DNA of 64,000 nt from Streptomyces sp. ITFR-16 (GTDB lineage: Bacteria > Actinomycetota > Actinomycetes > Streptomycetales > Streptomycetaceae): contig NZ_CP134610.1 in assembly GCF_031844705.1 (NCBI RefSeq), forward strand, positions 91,093 to 155,092, given 5' to 3'. Below are positions 15,812-24,643 of this stretch, one piece after another; within the stretch, counting starts at the first letter, position 1; each line of letters starts with the position of its first letter. Made by a program: the position numbers and the translations under genes. The notes below the pieces were generated by a model. The model searched no databases and had not been told where the DNA came from. It saw only the letters and a program-made list of their open reading frames with translations.

Positions 15812-17053
15812 TCAGACCAGCGCGGGGGTCCTGGGCGCGGGGGCCTTGCGGGTCACCAGGTGCAGCCCGCCGTCGAGGTCGAGGTAGCCCACGTCACCCG
15901 TGGCCAGCCAGCCCTCGGGGTGCCCGGACGGCACCTGCGGCCCCCGTATCTCCACCTCGCCGTCGGACCACACCGGCGCCGGCACCCGGCTGACCGGATC
16001 CACGACCCGGCACTCGGTGCCCGGCAGCGGCGCCCCCACGGCCCCGCGCTCCGGCAGCGAGCCGGGGGCCTGGGCGTGCGAGAGGGCGCTCAGCGCGCCG
16101 ACTCCGTACCCCTGGAGCACCGGCACCCGCAAGGTGTCCCGCAGCCGCCGGGCGATGCCCGGCTCCAGGGCGGTGCCCTCCGAGAACACGGCCCGCAGAT
16201 GGCCGGTGGGCGGGAACTCGCCGTGCGTGGCGAAGCGTTCGTCGTCGGTCAGCCGGGCGAGCCGGGCCGGGAAGCCGTAGTAGTGGGTGGCCCGCAGCCG
16301 GCGGCCGACGGTCATCCCCGCGCACGGGTCCGGATCGGCGACCAGGACCTGTTCGGCCCCCGCGTGCACGGCGGCCGCCAGCAGCGAGGGGTGATAGGCC
16401 TGCATGTGGTTGACCACGACGCTGTCGGCGTCCAGCCGGTGGGCGATGGCGGCCTGCGCGGCGTTGGCCAGCAGATGGCGGTGGCTCAGGCGCAGTTCCC
16501 GTACGCCCGCCGTGGCGTGGGCGACCCGCTGGACGCAGACCACCGCGTCGGCGTCCTTGAACGCCGGGGGCAGGGCCGGGCCGGCGCCGGCGTCCAGCAG
16601 TACCTTGAGCGGCACGCTCCCGCCGCCGCCGGCGGCGGCGGTGTCCGTGCAGACCACGGTGTGCAGCCCGGACGGGCGGGCCTCGCTCCCGGCCAGCGGC
16701 CCGGCCGCGGCGGCGGGCAGGAAAGCGATCTCGGCCCCGGCCGCCGCACAGATGTCGCGCACGGCCTCCGGGCCCGCCGCCGGATCGGCCAGGGCCAGCA
16801 CCAGACCGCTGCGCACCGCACCGAAGTAGACCGCCGGGAACACGGCGTCCAGGGTGCACGCGGCGACCACCGCGGCATCGGCCCGCCGCGCGGTGCGGCG
16901 GATGCCGAGGGCGATCCGGTCGGCCTCACGGTCCAGTTCGGCGAAGGTCAGCGTGCCCTCCGCCGTGGTGAGCGCCGGGCGGTCCGCGAACCGCTCCGCG
17001 GCCCGGCGCAGCAGCCCGTCCAGCGGACTGTCCAGGTGTCTGAGCACGGCCAC
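15812..17053 (-). CDS. Truncated AMP-ligase-like protein (adenylation core without P-loop or C-domain)
   Basis: 413 residues aligning to the N-terminal domain of acyl-CoA synthetases/NRPS adenylation domains: AERFADRPAL and LTFAELDREADRIA near the start, LQGYGVGALSALSHA (A5-like) at ~315 and WLATGDVGYLDLDGGLHLV (A7-like) near residue 390. The Thr/Ser/Gly-rich phosphate loop is replaced by QRVAHATAGVREL, and the C-terminal ~100 residues with the catalytic lysine are missing. Adenylation activity is therefore doubtful. It could bind an acyl-AMP or act as a scaffold, or be decaying. It lies 87 bp from the SARP gene upstream. Confidence 0.8.
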   Translation of the reverse strand: MAVLRHLDSPLDGLLRRAAERFADRPALTTAEGTLTFAELDREADRIALGIRRTARRADAAVVAACTLDAVFPAVYFGAVRSGLVLALADPAAGPEAVRDICAAAGAEIAFLPAAAAGPLAGSEARPSGLHTVVCTDTAAAGGGGSVPLKVLLDAGAGPALPPAFKDADAVVCVQRVAHATAGVRELRLSHRHLLANAAQAAIAHRLDADSVVVNHMQAYHPSLLAAAVHAGAEQVLVADPDPCAGMTVGRRLRATHYYGFPARLARLTDDERFATHGEFPPTGHLRAVFSEGTALEPGIARRLRDTLRVPVLQGYGVGALSALSHAQAPGSLPERGAVGAPLPGTECRVVDPVSRVPAPVWSDGEVEIRGPQVPSGHPEGWLATGDVGYLDLDGGLHLVTRKAPAPRTPALV

Positions 17054-17140
17054 GGTGACCTCCTGGCGCCGGGAACGGGGCGGGAACGGGGCCCCACTCT
17101 CCGCGCCGGTACTCGAGAGGTCTTCGAGACGGGGTGGACG

Positions 17141-17962
17141 TCACGCGGCGAACAGATCGAAGGTCGACGAGTGCCGCGGACCGGCCAGGACGTCGAGCAG
17201 CGGATCGACCGCCAGCATGGCCTGGTGCAGGCGCTGCAGCTGCGGAGAGGGCTCCACGCCCAGCTCCTCGATGAGCCGCATCCGCAGCCTGCGGTAGGCC
17301 TCCAGCGCCGACGCCTGCCGGCCCGAGCGGTACAGGGCCACCATGAGCTGCGAGTGCAGCCCCTCGTGCTGGGGGTGGCGTGCCGTCAGCTCGGTCATCT
17401 CGGCGATCAGTTCGGCGTGCCGTCCGAGCCTGAGCTCGGCGTCCACCCGCCGCTCCACCGTCATCAGCCGGCTCTCCTGGAGCCTGCGCACCTCGATGTC
17501 GAGTATCGGGCCGATCCGCACATCCACGAGCGCCCCGCCCCGCCACAGGTCCAGCGCGGCCTTGAAGCGGGCGGCCGAGACCGCGTTGTCACCGGTCTCG
17601 AACGCCGCCTGTCCCTCGCGGACCAGGCGCTCGTAATCGTGCACATCGACCGATTCCTCGGGGATCTGCAGCAGGTACCCGCCGTGCCGCGTGGCGAGGA
17701 TGTCCTTGGCCCGGCTGGGGGTGTCGGTCCCCATCGCCGTGCCCAGCCGCCTGCGCAGCTGAAGGATGTACGTCTGCAGCGTGGTCAGCGCGCTCTGCGG
17801 CGGGGCGGTGGACCAGATCTCCTCCATCAGGGTCGGCACGGGCATGACTCTGCCCGGGTACAGGGCGAGCAGTGCCAGAATCTGCCGCGGTTTCCCCGCG
17901 GACGGAACGATGGATCCCCCGTCGACCTCGGCACTCAACGGACCCAGAACCTGAATCCTCAC
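17141..17962 (-). CDS. SARP-family transcriptional activator 1
   Basis: 273 residues. An OmpR-like DNA-binding domain (IQVLGPLSAEVDGG ... KPRQILALLALYPGRVMPV ... LQTYILQLRRRLG) is followed by the bacterial transcriptional activation domain (VHDYERLVREGQ, LDLWRGGALVDV, ELIAEMTELTARHP). GTG start preceded by GGAGGAGACC. It is probably a pathway-specific activator binding TCGAG-type direct repeats. Two paralogues lie at 21.8 and 29.9 kb. Confidence 0.92.
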   Translation of the reverse strand: MRIQVLGPLSAEVDGGSIVPSAGKPRQILALLALYPGRVMPVPTLMEEIWSTAPPQSALTTLQTYILQLRRRLGTAMGTDTPSRAKDILATRHGGYLLQIPEESVDVHDYERLVREGQAAFETGDNAVSAARFKAALDLWRGGALVDVRIGPILDIEVRRLQESRLMTVERRVDAELRLGRHAELIAEMTELTARHPQHEGLHSQLMVALYRSGRQASALEAYRRLRMRLIEELGVEPSPQLQRLHQAMLAVDPLLDVLAGPRHSSTFDLFAA

Positions 17963-18206
17963 GGTCTCCTCCGTACTCGTCGAGTTCCTTGTCTCGCTTT
18001 CCTTCCGGTGGCCTGAATTCTGCCTCCGCTGCAGGCAAACTAGCGGGATTCTCGAACATTCAGTAAATTCCTCAAGCGCTTCTCGAGCGAATTCCCAAGG
18101 GCGCGCCGCGCATTTGATCAATGCCGTGCTGGATCTTCCGCGCGCACACGAAAGAGGGCAGCGCGGTCTGTTTTCGCCGCCGGAAAACCAGCAGCGCACA
18201 GGGCAT
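17963..18206. other. Intergenic region upstream of SARP1
   Basis: About 240 bp containing relatively AT-rich sequence with two TTCTCGA-like elements near 18045-18085, probably the SARP1 promoter. No gene or RNA was recognised. Confidence 0.35.
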
Positions 18207-19046
18207 TCAGACGCGTTCGCCCACCGGCGGCGGCAGCGGGAACTCCTGCGGCGCCGAACGGCTCCAGGGGAAGCCCAGGTTGAGGTGGATGGCCGCGTCC
18301 CCCGCGGCGGCGGGCACGGCCACGGCGACCAGCACCCCGGGCACCGGCTCCAGTTCGACGAACCGCCAGGGGCGGGCCTCGTCGTCGGCCGGCGGGGTGA
18401 AGGCGCGGACGCCCCGCTCGTCGTCGAGCGTGAACTCGAAGCTGTCGAACGGGATGCCCAGGCCGAGACCGCGCGCCTTGGAGTAGGCCTCCTTCAGGGT
18501 CCAGATGCGCAGCGCCCGCCGGTCGCGTTCGCGGCCCGGGCCCGGCTGCTCCGCCCAGGCGCGCTCAGTCGGGGCGATGGCGTTCAGGATGGTGGCGACG
18601 GCCTGCTGGTCGCGGTCGTCGACGCGTTCGACGTCCACGCCGATCCGGGCCTGGCGCACGATGCCGAGCAGGTTGTAGCCGCCGGCGTGGGAGAGGTTGA
18701 AGTCCAGCACCCCACTGTCCTGGGAGAGCCGGTCGGTGGCGGGGCGCAGGAAGGGGCGGCCGCGCGCCGAGCGCCAGATGACCAGCTCGGCCTCGGCGCG
18801 TCCGGCCTCCAGCGACAGCGCACGCCGGACGAGGGTGTGGGCGATCAGGTACTGGAGCCGGTCGCGCTCGAAGAGGAACTTGCCCGCGGTCTTCTGCTCC
18901 CGGGCGTCCAGCCAGTGGTCGGCCAGCAGCCGGGCCGTCTCCGGGTCGAGGCCGTCGTTGGGGCACAGCCACAGCGTCACCGGGGCGGTGTCCGGCGCCC
19001 GTTCGGTGTCCACGTCGGCCTCCCGGGTGCGCAGCTCAGCCGTCAC
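18207..19046 (-). CDS. Sfp-type 4'-phosphopantetheinyl transferase 1
   Basis: 279 residues. The Sfp motifs are FNLSHAGGYN (P1), IGVDVERVD (P2, Mg-binding Asp/Glu) and WTLKEAYSKARGLGL (P3). It converts apo-ACPs to holo form using CoA. It overlaps the KS-like gene (19036-20853) by 11 bp, suggesting it serves the tandem ACP encoded next to it. A second, divergent PPTase lies at 26.7 kb. Confidence 0.92.
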   Translation of the reverse strand: MTAELRTREADVDTERAPDTAPVTLWLCPNDGLDPETARLLADHWLDAREQKTAGKFLFERDRLQYLIAHTLVRRALSLEAGRAEAELVIWRSARGRPFLRPATDRLSQDSGVLDFNLSHAGGYNLLGIVRQARIGVDVERVDDRDQQAVATILNAIAPTERAWAEQPGPGRERDRRALRIWTLKEAYSKARGLGLGIPFDSFEFTLDDERGVRAFTPPADDEARPWRFVELEPVPGVLVAVAVPAAAGDAAIHLNLGFPWSRSAPQEFPLPPPVGERV

Positions 19047-20853
19047 CGCGCGCTCCCCCGGCGTCCGAGGCGGTGTCCCCGGCCGGCCACGACCGCGCGG
19101 GCAGCAGGGCGCCCGGCGGCAGGTCGAGCACGGGGGCGGCGCCCGGGGCGGTGTCGCGGGCCAGCACGTCGACCCCGGCCAGCCACAGCCGCGTCAGCTG
19201 CTCGTACCGGCGCCCCCGCCACAGCGCCGCGACATAGCCGCGGGTCTCGGCGAGCCCCGTCAGCAGCAGCGGATCGGCCGTCCCGTCCCGCAGGTCCGCG
19301 CTGCGTACGGGGGACGGCCCGGGCCCGGCGACGCCGTCCGCGAACCCGGCCAGCGCCTCGGCCAGTTGCGCCGTGCCGTCCACCACCACGGCCAGCCGGC
19401 AGTCCATCACGGCCCGCCCCAGCCGCAGTTCCCGGGCCACGGCGCCGGGCCCCGGTGCGGCACGGCCCGCGTGTTCGAACGAGCCGAGCCAGTCCGCGAG
19501 GCGCCCTGCGGTGGCGGCGAGATGCGCCGGGGTGGCGGCCGACAGCAGGACGAGCTGCGGCCCGCCGTCCTCCTCCGGATCGCGCGGCGCGACGGCGGTG
19601 GCCGGCGGCGGTTCCCGCACCACGAGGACCGCGTGCGGGGCGTCGTCCTCGTGCACCCCGACCAGTGCCGTACGCGGCCCGGCGCCGGGGCCCGCCTCCC
19701 AGGGGGCGGGACGTTCGCGGGCCGGGCCCGGCAGCAGGACCGCGTGCCGCAGCTGGAGTACGGCGCGCAGCAGCGCGGCCGCCCCGGTCGCGGCCCCGGC
19801 CCGGCCCACCCGGGCCGCGGCGCCGGCCGCGTCCTCCTCCAGGACCAACGGCCCCTCGCCCGTGCGGTCCAGGACCCGGTGGCGCAGCCGGTCGCGCAGG
19901 GCGGCGGAGGTGCCGCGTCCGGGATGCCCGACGGCGCTCGCGGTCAGGACGGCGTGCACCCGGTCCCCGGCGGCGCGCGCGGCGGCCAGCGGCTTGAGCA
20001 GGATCACGGCCACGCCCTCGCCGCCGCCGTCGTGGTGGCGTCCGGGGTGCAGGCGCAGTTCGGCGGCGGCGACCAGGGCCGCCGCGCACTCACCGGCGCG
20101 CAGCGCGCCCAGGGCCTGGTGCACGGCGGTGAGGAACGAGGAGGCGCCGGTGTCGACGTTCTGGCTGGGGCCGTGCAGGTCCAGGACGTGCGAGAGACGG
20201 GCGGCGGTGTGGAGGTGGTACCCGGCGGGCCCGGACCGCCCGTCGGCGAGCCGGGCGTAGTCGCGGGAGGTGACGGCGGTGAAGACGCCGACGTCACGGG
20301 GTTCGCCGTCCGCACCGGTCAGCGCGTCCAGCCGGGCCCCGGCGTGTCCGGCGCCCTCCAGTGCCTGCCAGGCGCAGTGCAGCAGCAGCCGTTCCTGGGG
20401 GTCCATCGAGGCGGCCTCGGCCGCCTCGATGCGGAACGGCGCGGGGTCGAAGGCGTCCACCCCGTCGAGGAAGTACCCCTGGGCGCTTTCCCCTTCCCCG
20501 TCCTCGGCGCCGGGCCGCCCCTGCGGGACCGGCCCCGGGCCGTCCGGCGCCCTGAGCCCCGCCTCCCAGAAGGCGGCCGGGCCGTCGGCGCCGGGGAACC
20601 GGCAGTCGACGGCGACGACCGCGTATCCCTCGTCGGCCGGGCGGGCGGCGGGCGGGGGCACGGTCCGGGGTGCGGGGCGGCGCTCGGGCGCGGCGGAGGG
20701 AGGAGCCGGAGCCGCACCCCTGTCCGGAGCCGTTCCTCTGGCCGGAGCCGCCGCACTCTCCGTCCCCGTACCCGCCCCCGACAGCAGCGCGAGGACCTGC
20801 TGACGGTCCAGGGCGCCGCTCTTGAAGCGCGTCAGGATTTCCCTGTTGTCCAT
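19036..20853 (-). CDS. Stand-alone non-catalytic ketosynthase (KS0-like)
   Basis: 605 residues. The N-terminus (ILTRFKSGALDRQQVLALLSG, within 1-26) looks like the helical pre-KS segment of trans-AT PKSs, followed by an Ala/Pro linker to ~72. The KS fold starts at YAVVAVDCRFPGA; EAASMDPQERLLLHCAWQALE is conserved. The nucleophile motif is DTGASS with Gly236 instead of Cys, the HGTGT motif is unrecognisable and the final GH is VGRAGAATG. All three catalytic residues are therefore lost. It may be a docking or gatekeeping KS. It overlaps the PPTase gene and follows the tandem ACP by 21 bp. Confidence 0.82.
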   Translation of the reverse strand: MDNREILTRFKSGALDRQQVLALLSGAGTGTESAAAPARGTAPDRGAAPAPPSAAPERRPAPRTVPPPAARPADEGYAVVAVDCRFPGADGPAAFWEAGLRAPDGPGPVPQGRPGAEDGEGESAQGYFLDGVDAFDPAPFRIEAAEAASMDPQERLLLHCAWQALEGAGHAGARLDALTGADGEPRDVGVFTAVTSRDYARLADGRSGPAGYHLHTAARLSHVLDLHGPSQNVDTGASSFLTAVHQALGALRAGECAAALVAAAELRLHPGRHHDGGGEGVAVILLKPLAAARAAGDRVHAVLTASAVGHPGRGTSAALRDRLRHRVLDRTGEGPLVLEEDAAGAAARVGRAGAATGAAALLRAVLQLRHAVLLPGPARERPAPWEAGPGAGPRTALVGVHEDDAPHAVLVVREPPPATAVAPRDPEEDGGPQLVLLSAATPAHLAATAGRLADWLGSFEHAGRAAPGPGAVARELRLGRAVMDCRLAVVVDGTAQLAEALAGFADGVAGPGPSPVRSADLRDGTADPLLLTGLAETRGYVAALWRGRRYEQLTRLWLAGVDVLARDTAPGAAPVLDLPPGALLPARSWPAGDTASDAGGARGDG

Positions 20854-20874
20854 GGGCTCAACGCGTCCTTCGCC

Positions 20875-21645
20875 TCAGGCGGTTCTGGTGTCGAGCAGTC
20901 CGGCCGCCTGGTCGATGCCGATCAGGTCGTCGCGAACGGCATCGAGCAGCGCCTCGATCTCGGCGGTGGTCCGGGGCGCGGCGAACGGCGCCGAGGTGCC
21001 GGCCGGGAGGGCGGGCTCACCGCCGCCGGTGGCCGCGCGCTCCTGGATGTGGGCCGTCAGGGAGGCGAGGTCGGGGTACTCGTAGAACAGGGCGGACTGC
21101 TCGGCCAGGCCCCAGGTGCGGTTGATCCCCTCGACGAACTGCGCGGCGAGGATGGAGTCCAGGCCCAGCACGGTGAAGGGGGCCGTGGCGTCGATGTCGC
21201 CCGGCGCGCAGCCGAGGATGCGGGCCAGCTGCCCGCGCAGGGTCTCCGGGACCCCGGCGCCGGACACCGCGTCCGGGACCGGCGGCGCGACGGGCGGTGC
21301 GACCGGCCGTGGTACGGCCTGGGTGACCGGCTGGGCGACGGGCTCCGGGGCGTGCAGCTCGGGGGCTGCGCCCAGCCGTTCGGCGACATGGGCGGCCAGG
21401 TCCTGGGGCGTCGGGTACCGGTACAGGGCGTCGGCGGGTACGGAGATCGCGTACCGGGCGTTGACCATCGCGAGGAACTGGGCGTTCAGCAGCGAGTCCA
21501 TGCCCAGCGCGGTGAAGGTCTGCCCGGCGTCGACGGTGTGCGCCTCGACGTGCACGAACCCCGCCAGGATCGCGGTGAGCTCGGCGAGCACGTCGGCGAC
21601 GGGCGTCTGCGGGAGGTGCGGGGGCAGCGGGGGCGCGGCAGTCAT
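20875..21645 (-). CDS. Tandem acyl carrier protein (ACP-ACP)
   Basis: 256 residues. Two carrier domains: Ser51 in LGMDSLLNAQF and Ser164 in LGLDSILAAQF, separated by a Pro/Val-rich linker (~98-132). The C-terminus (TTAEIEALLDAVRDDLIGID, ~225-244) forms a predicted amphipathic helix, resembling docking tails of modular PKSs; the KS0 protein encoded next begins with a helical segment that could be its partner. The LGxDS style is that of modular or NRPS-associated carriers, unlike the GAES of the type II ACP at 10999. Confidence 0.88.
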   Translation of the reverse strand: MTAAPPLPPHLPQTPVADVLAELTAILAGFVHVEAHTVDAGQTFTALGMDSLLNAQFLAMVNARYAISVPADALYRYPTPQDLAAHVAERLGAAPELHAPEPVAQPVTQAVPRPVAPPVAPPVPDAVSGAGVPETLRGQLARILGCAPGDIDATAPFTVLGLDSILAAQFVEGINRTWGLAEQSALFYEYPDLASLTAHIQERAATGGGEPALPAGTSAPFAAPRTTAEIEALLDAVRDDLIGIDQAAGLLDTRTA

Positions 21646-21790
21646 GGTGGGCTTCTCCAAGCGGGTCGTCTCGGGTGGCCGTCTGCGCATTGTGCTGTCG
21701 TGGCCCGCCCCGCCACATCGCCGTACGGGGTGAACCGGCCCCCGGTGCCTCGCTCCTGCGAGGGAGCGGGGCACCGGGACCGTCCGGGGG

Positions 21791-22576
21791 TCAGCCCGCG
21801 GCCAGCAGGGTGTCCCCGGCCGGTTCGGCGGCTGCGGCCTGGATCGAGTGCTGGAGCCGCTGGAGCCTCGGCGACGGCTCCAGGCCCCGGTCGCGCAGGA
21901 GCGTGGTGCGCAGCTGTCCGTACGCCTGGAGGGCCTCGCCGCGCCGGCCGGAGCGGGCGAGGGCCAGCATGAACTGCGCGTGGAGGTTCTCGTGCGCGGG
22001 GTGGCGGCTGGTCAGGACGGTCAGTTCGGAGAGCAGTTCGCGGTGGCGGCCCAGATGGAGGTCGGCCTCGATGCGCTGGTCGAGCGCGCACAGCCGGCTC
22101 TCCTCCAGCCGCGTCACCTCGGTCCGCAGCAGCGGCCCGTGCTGGACGTCGGCGAGAGCCGTCCCCGTCCACAGCTTCAGCGCCTGGCCGAGGCGGGCGG
22201 ACGCCTCGGCGAAGGCCTCCGCGTCCATGGCCCGGTACCCCTCGCCCACCAGCCGCTCGAACCGTCGTACGTCGGTGTCGCCGCCGGAGACGAGCAGGTA
22301 GCCGCCCGGAAGGGTCATCAGGACGTCCTTGGCGTCGCCGCCGTCGAGCGCCCGGTTGATGCATTCGCGCAGCTGGAGCACGTAGGTCTGCAGGGTGGTC
22401 CGGGCGCTGCGGGGCGGGTGGCCGCCCCACAGCTCCTCGGTGAGATCCGTGACCGGTACGACGCGGTCGGCGTTGAGCGCGAGCAGGGACAGGACCTGCC
22501 GTGGTTTCGGCGCGGTCGGGGTGATGGACACCCCGTTCTCCCGCACAGCCAGCGCTCCCAGTACGTCGATGTCCAA
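21791..22576 (-). CDS. SARP-family transcriptional activator 2
   Basis: 261 residues. OmpR-type winged helix (IDVLGALAVRENG ... KPRQVLSLLALNADRVVPV ... LQTYVLQLREC) plus activation domain. It is very close to SARP3 at 29.9 kb. The TTG start at 22574-22576 is chosen because GGGAGACGGCG precedes it and the homologue begins MDIDVLG; a GTG 15 bp upstream is possible. Two ARE-like sites lie 45-95 bp upstream, implying control by a GBL receptor. Confidence 0.9.
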   Translation of the reverse strand: MDIDVLGALAVRENGVSITPTAPKPRQVLSLLALNADRVVPVTDLTEELWGGHPPRSARTTLQTYVLQLRECINRALDGGDAKDVLMTLPGGYLLVSGGDTDVRRFERLVGEGYRAMDAEAFAEASARLGQALKLWTGTALADVQHGPLLRTEVTRLEESRLCALDQRIEADLHLGRHRELLSELTVLTSRHPAHENLHAQFMLALARSGRRGEALQAYGQLRTTLLRDRGLEPSPRLQRLQHSIQAAAAEPAGDTLLAAG

Positions 22577-22621
22577 CGCCGTCTCCCTCACGTCCTCGGG
22601 TCCGTGCCCCGGCCCGACATC

Positions 22622-22672
22622 AAAACAGCACAAGCGGTCTGCCGAGAGCGTACCGGTCGTGCTGTTTTCTGT
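22622..22672. promoter_or_regulatory. Pair of inverted ARE-like operators upstream of SARP2
   Basis: AAAACAGCAC-AAGCGGTCTGCC (22622-22643) is mirrored by CGTACCGGTC-GTGCTGTTTT (about 22649-22669); the outer AAAACAGCAC/GTGCTGTTTT arms are a perfect 10-bp inverted repeat. Both match the ARE form seen at 30804 upstream of SARP3. Probable targets of ScbR-like or pseudoreceptor repressors. Confidence 0.6.
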
Positions 22673-22729
22673 CAGCGCAACGGTGATCCGCTTCCGCGGG
22701 GAGACGGGAAGCGGACCGGACCCGGCGGA

Positions 22730-24322
22730 CTACTGCGGGGGGTTTCCGTGCTTGCGGGACGGCAGATCGGCGTGCTTGGCGTGCAGCATCGCCAGGGACC
22801 TGACGAGGACCGCACGGGTCTCGGCCGGGTCGATCACGTCGTCGACGAGCCCGCGCTCGGCCGCGTAGTAGGGGTGCATCAGCTCGGTCTTGTACTCCTT
22901 GACCATGCGGGCCCGCATGGCCTCCGGGTCCTCCGCCTCGGCGATCTGCCGGCGGAAGATGACGTTGGCCGCGCCCTCGGCGCCCATCACCGCGATCTCG
23001 TTGGTGGGCCAGGCGTACGTGAGGTCCGCGCCGATGGACTGGGAGTCCATGACGATGTACGCGCCGCCGTAGGCCTTGCGCAGGATCAGCGAGATCCTCG
23101 GCACCGTCGCGTTGCAGTACGCGTACAGCAACTTCGCGCCGTGGCGGATGATCCCGCCGTGCTCCTGGTCCACCCCGGGCAGGAAGCCCGGCACGTCCAG
23201 CAGGGTCACCAGCGGGATGTTGAACGCGTCGCAGAGCTGGACGAAGCGGGCGGCCTTCTCGGACGCCTCGATGTCCAGCACACCGGCCAGGGACTGCGGC
23301 TGGTTGGCGACGATGCCCACGACCTCGCCGCCCACCCGCGCCAGCGCGCAGATGATGTTGCGCGCCCACTGCTCATGGACCTCGAGGTACTCCCCGTCGT
23401 CGACGAGCTCCTCGATCACCTTGGCCATGTCGTACGGGCGGTTGCCGTCGACCGGCACCAGGTCCAGCAGGACGTCCGAGCGGCGGTCCACCGGGTCCGC
23501 GGTCGGCGCCTTGGGCGGGTTCTCCCGGTTGTTCTGCGGCAGCATCGACAGCAGGTAGCGGACCTCCGCTATGCAGGTCTCCTCGTCGTCGTACGCGAAG
23601 TGCGCGACCCCGCTGGTCTGCGCGTGCACATCGGCGCCGCCCAGCCCGTTCTGCGTGATCTCCTCACCGGTGACCGCCTTCACGACGTCCGGTCCGGTGA
23701 TGAACATCTGCGAGGTGTCCCGCACCATGAAGACGAAGTCGGTCAGGGCGGGGCTGTAGGCGGCGCCGCCCGCGCACGGGCCGAGCATCACGCTGATCTG
23801 CGGGATGACACCGGACGCCTTGGTGTTGCGCTGGAAGATCCCGCCGTACCCGGCGAGCGCGGACACACCCTCCTGGATACGGGCGCCCGCGCCGTCGTTG
23901 AGCGAGACCAGCGGCGCACCCGCCGAGAGGGCCATGTCCATGATCTTGTGGATCTTCTCGGCGTGGGCCTCGCCCAGCGCCCCGCCGAAGATCCGGAAGT
24001 CGTGCGCGTACACGAAGACAGTGCGGCCCTCGACCGTGCCCCAGCCGGTGATCACACCGTCCGTGTACGGCTTCTTCGCCTCCAGGCCGAACCCGGTCGC
24101 CCGGTGCCGGCGCAACTGCTCGACCTCGCTGAACGACCCCGGATCGAAGAGCAGCTCGATGCGCTCGCGCGCGGTGAGCTTGCCCTTCGCGTGCTGGGCC
24201 TCGGTCGCCTTGGTGCTCGGTCCCCGCTCCGCCGCCGCACGGATCTCGTGCAGCTCCGCCACGCGACCGCGGATGTCGGCCGGCTCGAGCTGGTCGGTCG
24301 CGGGGGCGATGGTCATCGACAT
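22730..24322 (-). CDS. Acyl-CoA carboxylase carboxyltransferase (beta) subunit
   Basis: 530 residues, normal length for AccB/PccB. Both halves of the crotonase-like carboxyltransferase are present: LNDGAGARIQEGV with AGGAAYSPALTDF, and DVPGFLPGVDQEHGGIIRHGAKLLYAY with GGAYIVMDSQSIGAD. The residue after GGAY is Ile. In S. coelicolor carboxylases Asp here restricts to propionyl-CoA and Ile permits acetyl-CoA, so malonyl-CoA supply is likely. A second start (ATG 24316) is possible. The biotinylated alpha subunit is not in the window. Confidence 0.93.
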   Translation of the reverse strand: MSMTIAPATDQLEPADIRGRVAELHEIRAAAERGPSTKATEAQHAKGKLTARERIELLFDPGSFSEVEQLRRHRATGFGLEAKKPYTDGVITGWGTVEGRTVFVYAHDFRIFGGALGEAHAEKIHKIMDMALSAGAPLVSLNDGAGARIQEGVSALAGYGGIFQRNTKASGVIPQISVMLGPCAGGAAYSPALTDFVFMVRDTSQMFITGPDVVKAVTGEEITQNGLGGADVHAQTSGVAHFAYDDEETCIAEVRYLLSMLPQNNRENPPKAPTADPVDRRSDVLLDLVPVDGNRPYDMAKVIEELVDDGEYLEVHEQWARNIICALARVGGEVVGIVANQPQSLAGVLDIEASEKAARFVQLCDAFNIPLVTLLDVPGFLPGVDQEHGGIIRHGAKLLYAYCNATVPRISLILRKAYGGAYIVMDSQSIGADLTYAWPTNEIAVMGAEGAANVIFRRQIAEAEDPEAMRARMVKEYKTELMHPYYAAERGLVDDVIDPAETRAVLVRSLAMLHAKHADLPSRKHGNPPQ

Positions 24323-24358
24323 GTCGTCAGATCCCTTCCTGGGACGCGGGTGTCCGCG

Positions 24359-24559
24359 TCATTGCCAGCTGCGCGGAGCTCGGTAGGCCAGCTGCCGGCT
24401 CCACTGCGGAAAGCCGCTGATCGGATACCCCTCCTGCTGCTCCTGTCGGGCGTCCGCCCGCAGAGCGAGCAGCACCACCGTGAGCGCGGCCAGCTCCTCC
24501 TCGGTGGCCCGCCCGCGCTCAATGCGCAGGGCGGCCTCTGCGCGGCCCGAATCACCCAT
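24359..24559 (-). CDS. Acyl-CoA carboxylase epsilon subunit
   Basis: 66 residues. The motif RIERGRATEEELAALTVVLLAL is the signature of the small actinobacterial AccE/PccE epsilon subunits that stabilise the alpha-beta carboxylase; the C-terminus ends WSRQLAYRAPRSW, typical of the family. It lies 36 bp upstream of the beta subunit gene, in the same operon. It supports dedicated malonyl-CoA (or methylmalonyl-CoA) supply for the PKS. Confidence 0.88.
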   Translation of the reverse strand: MGDSGRAEAALRIERGRATEEELAALTVVLLALRADARQEQQEGYPISGFPQWSRQLAYRAPRSWQ

Positions 24560-24643
24560 GCCCCACCTCCAGCGTTTCCGACACCGTCGGTCAAGCCGCT
24601 AAAGAACCGCTCCGGCTTTGCTGGAGAAACGCTCAGCAGCAGC

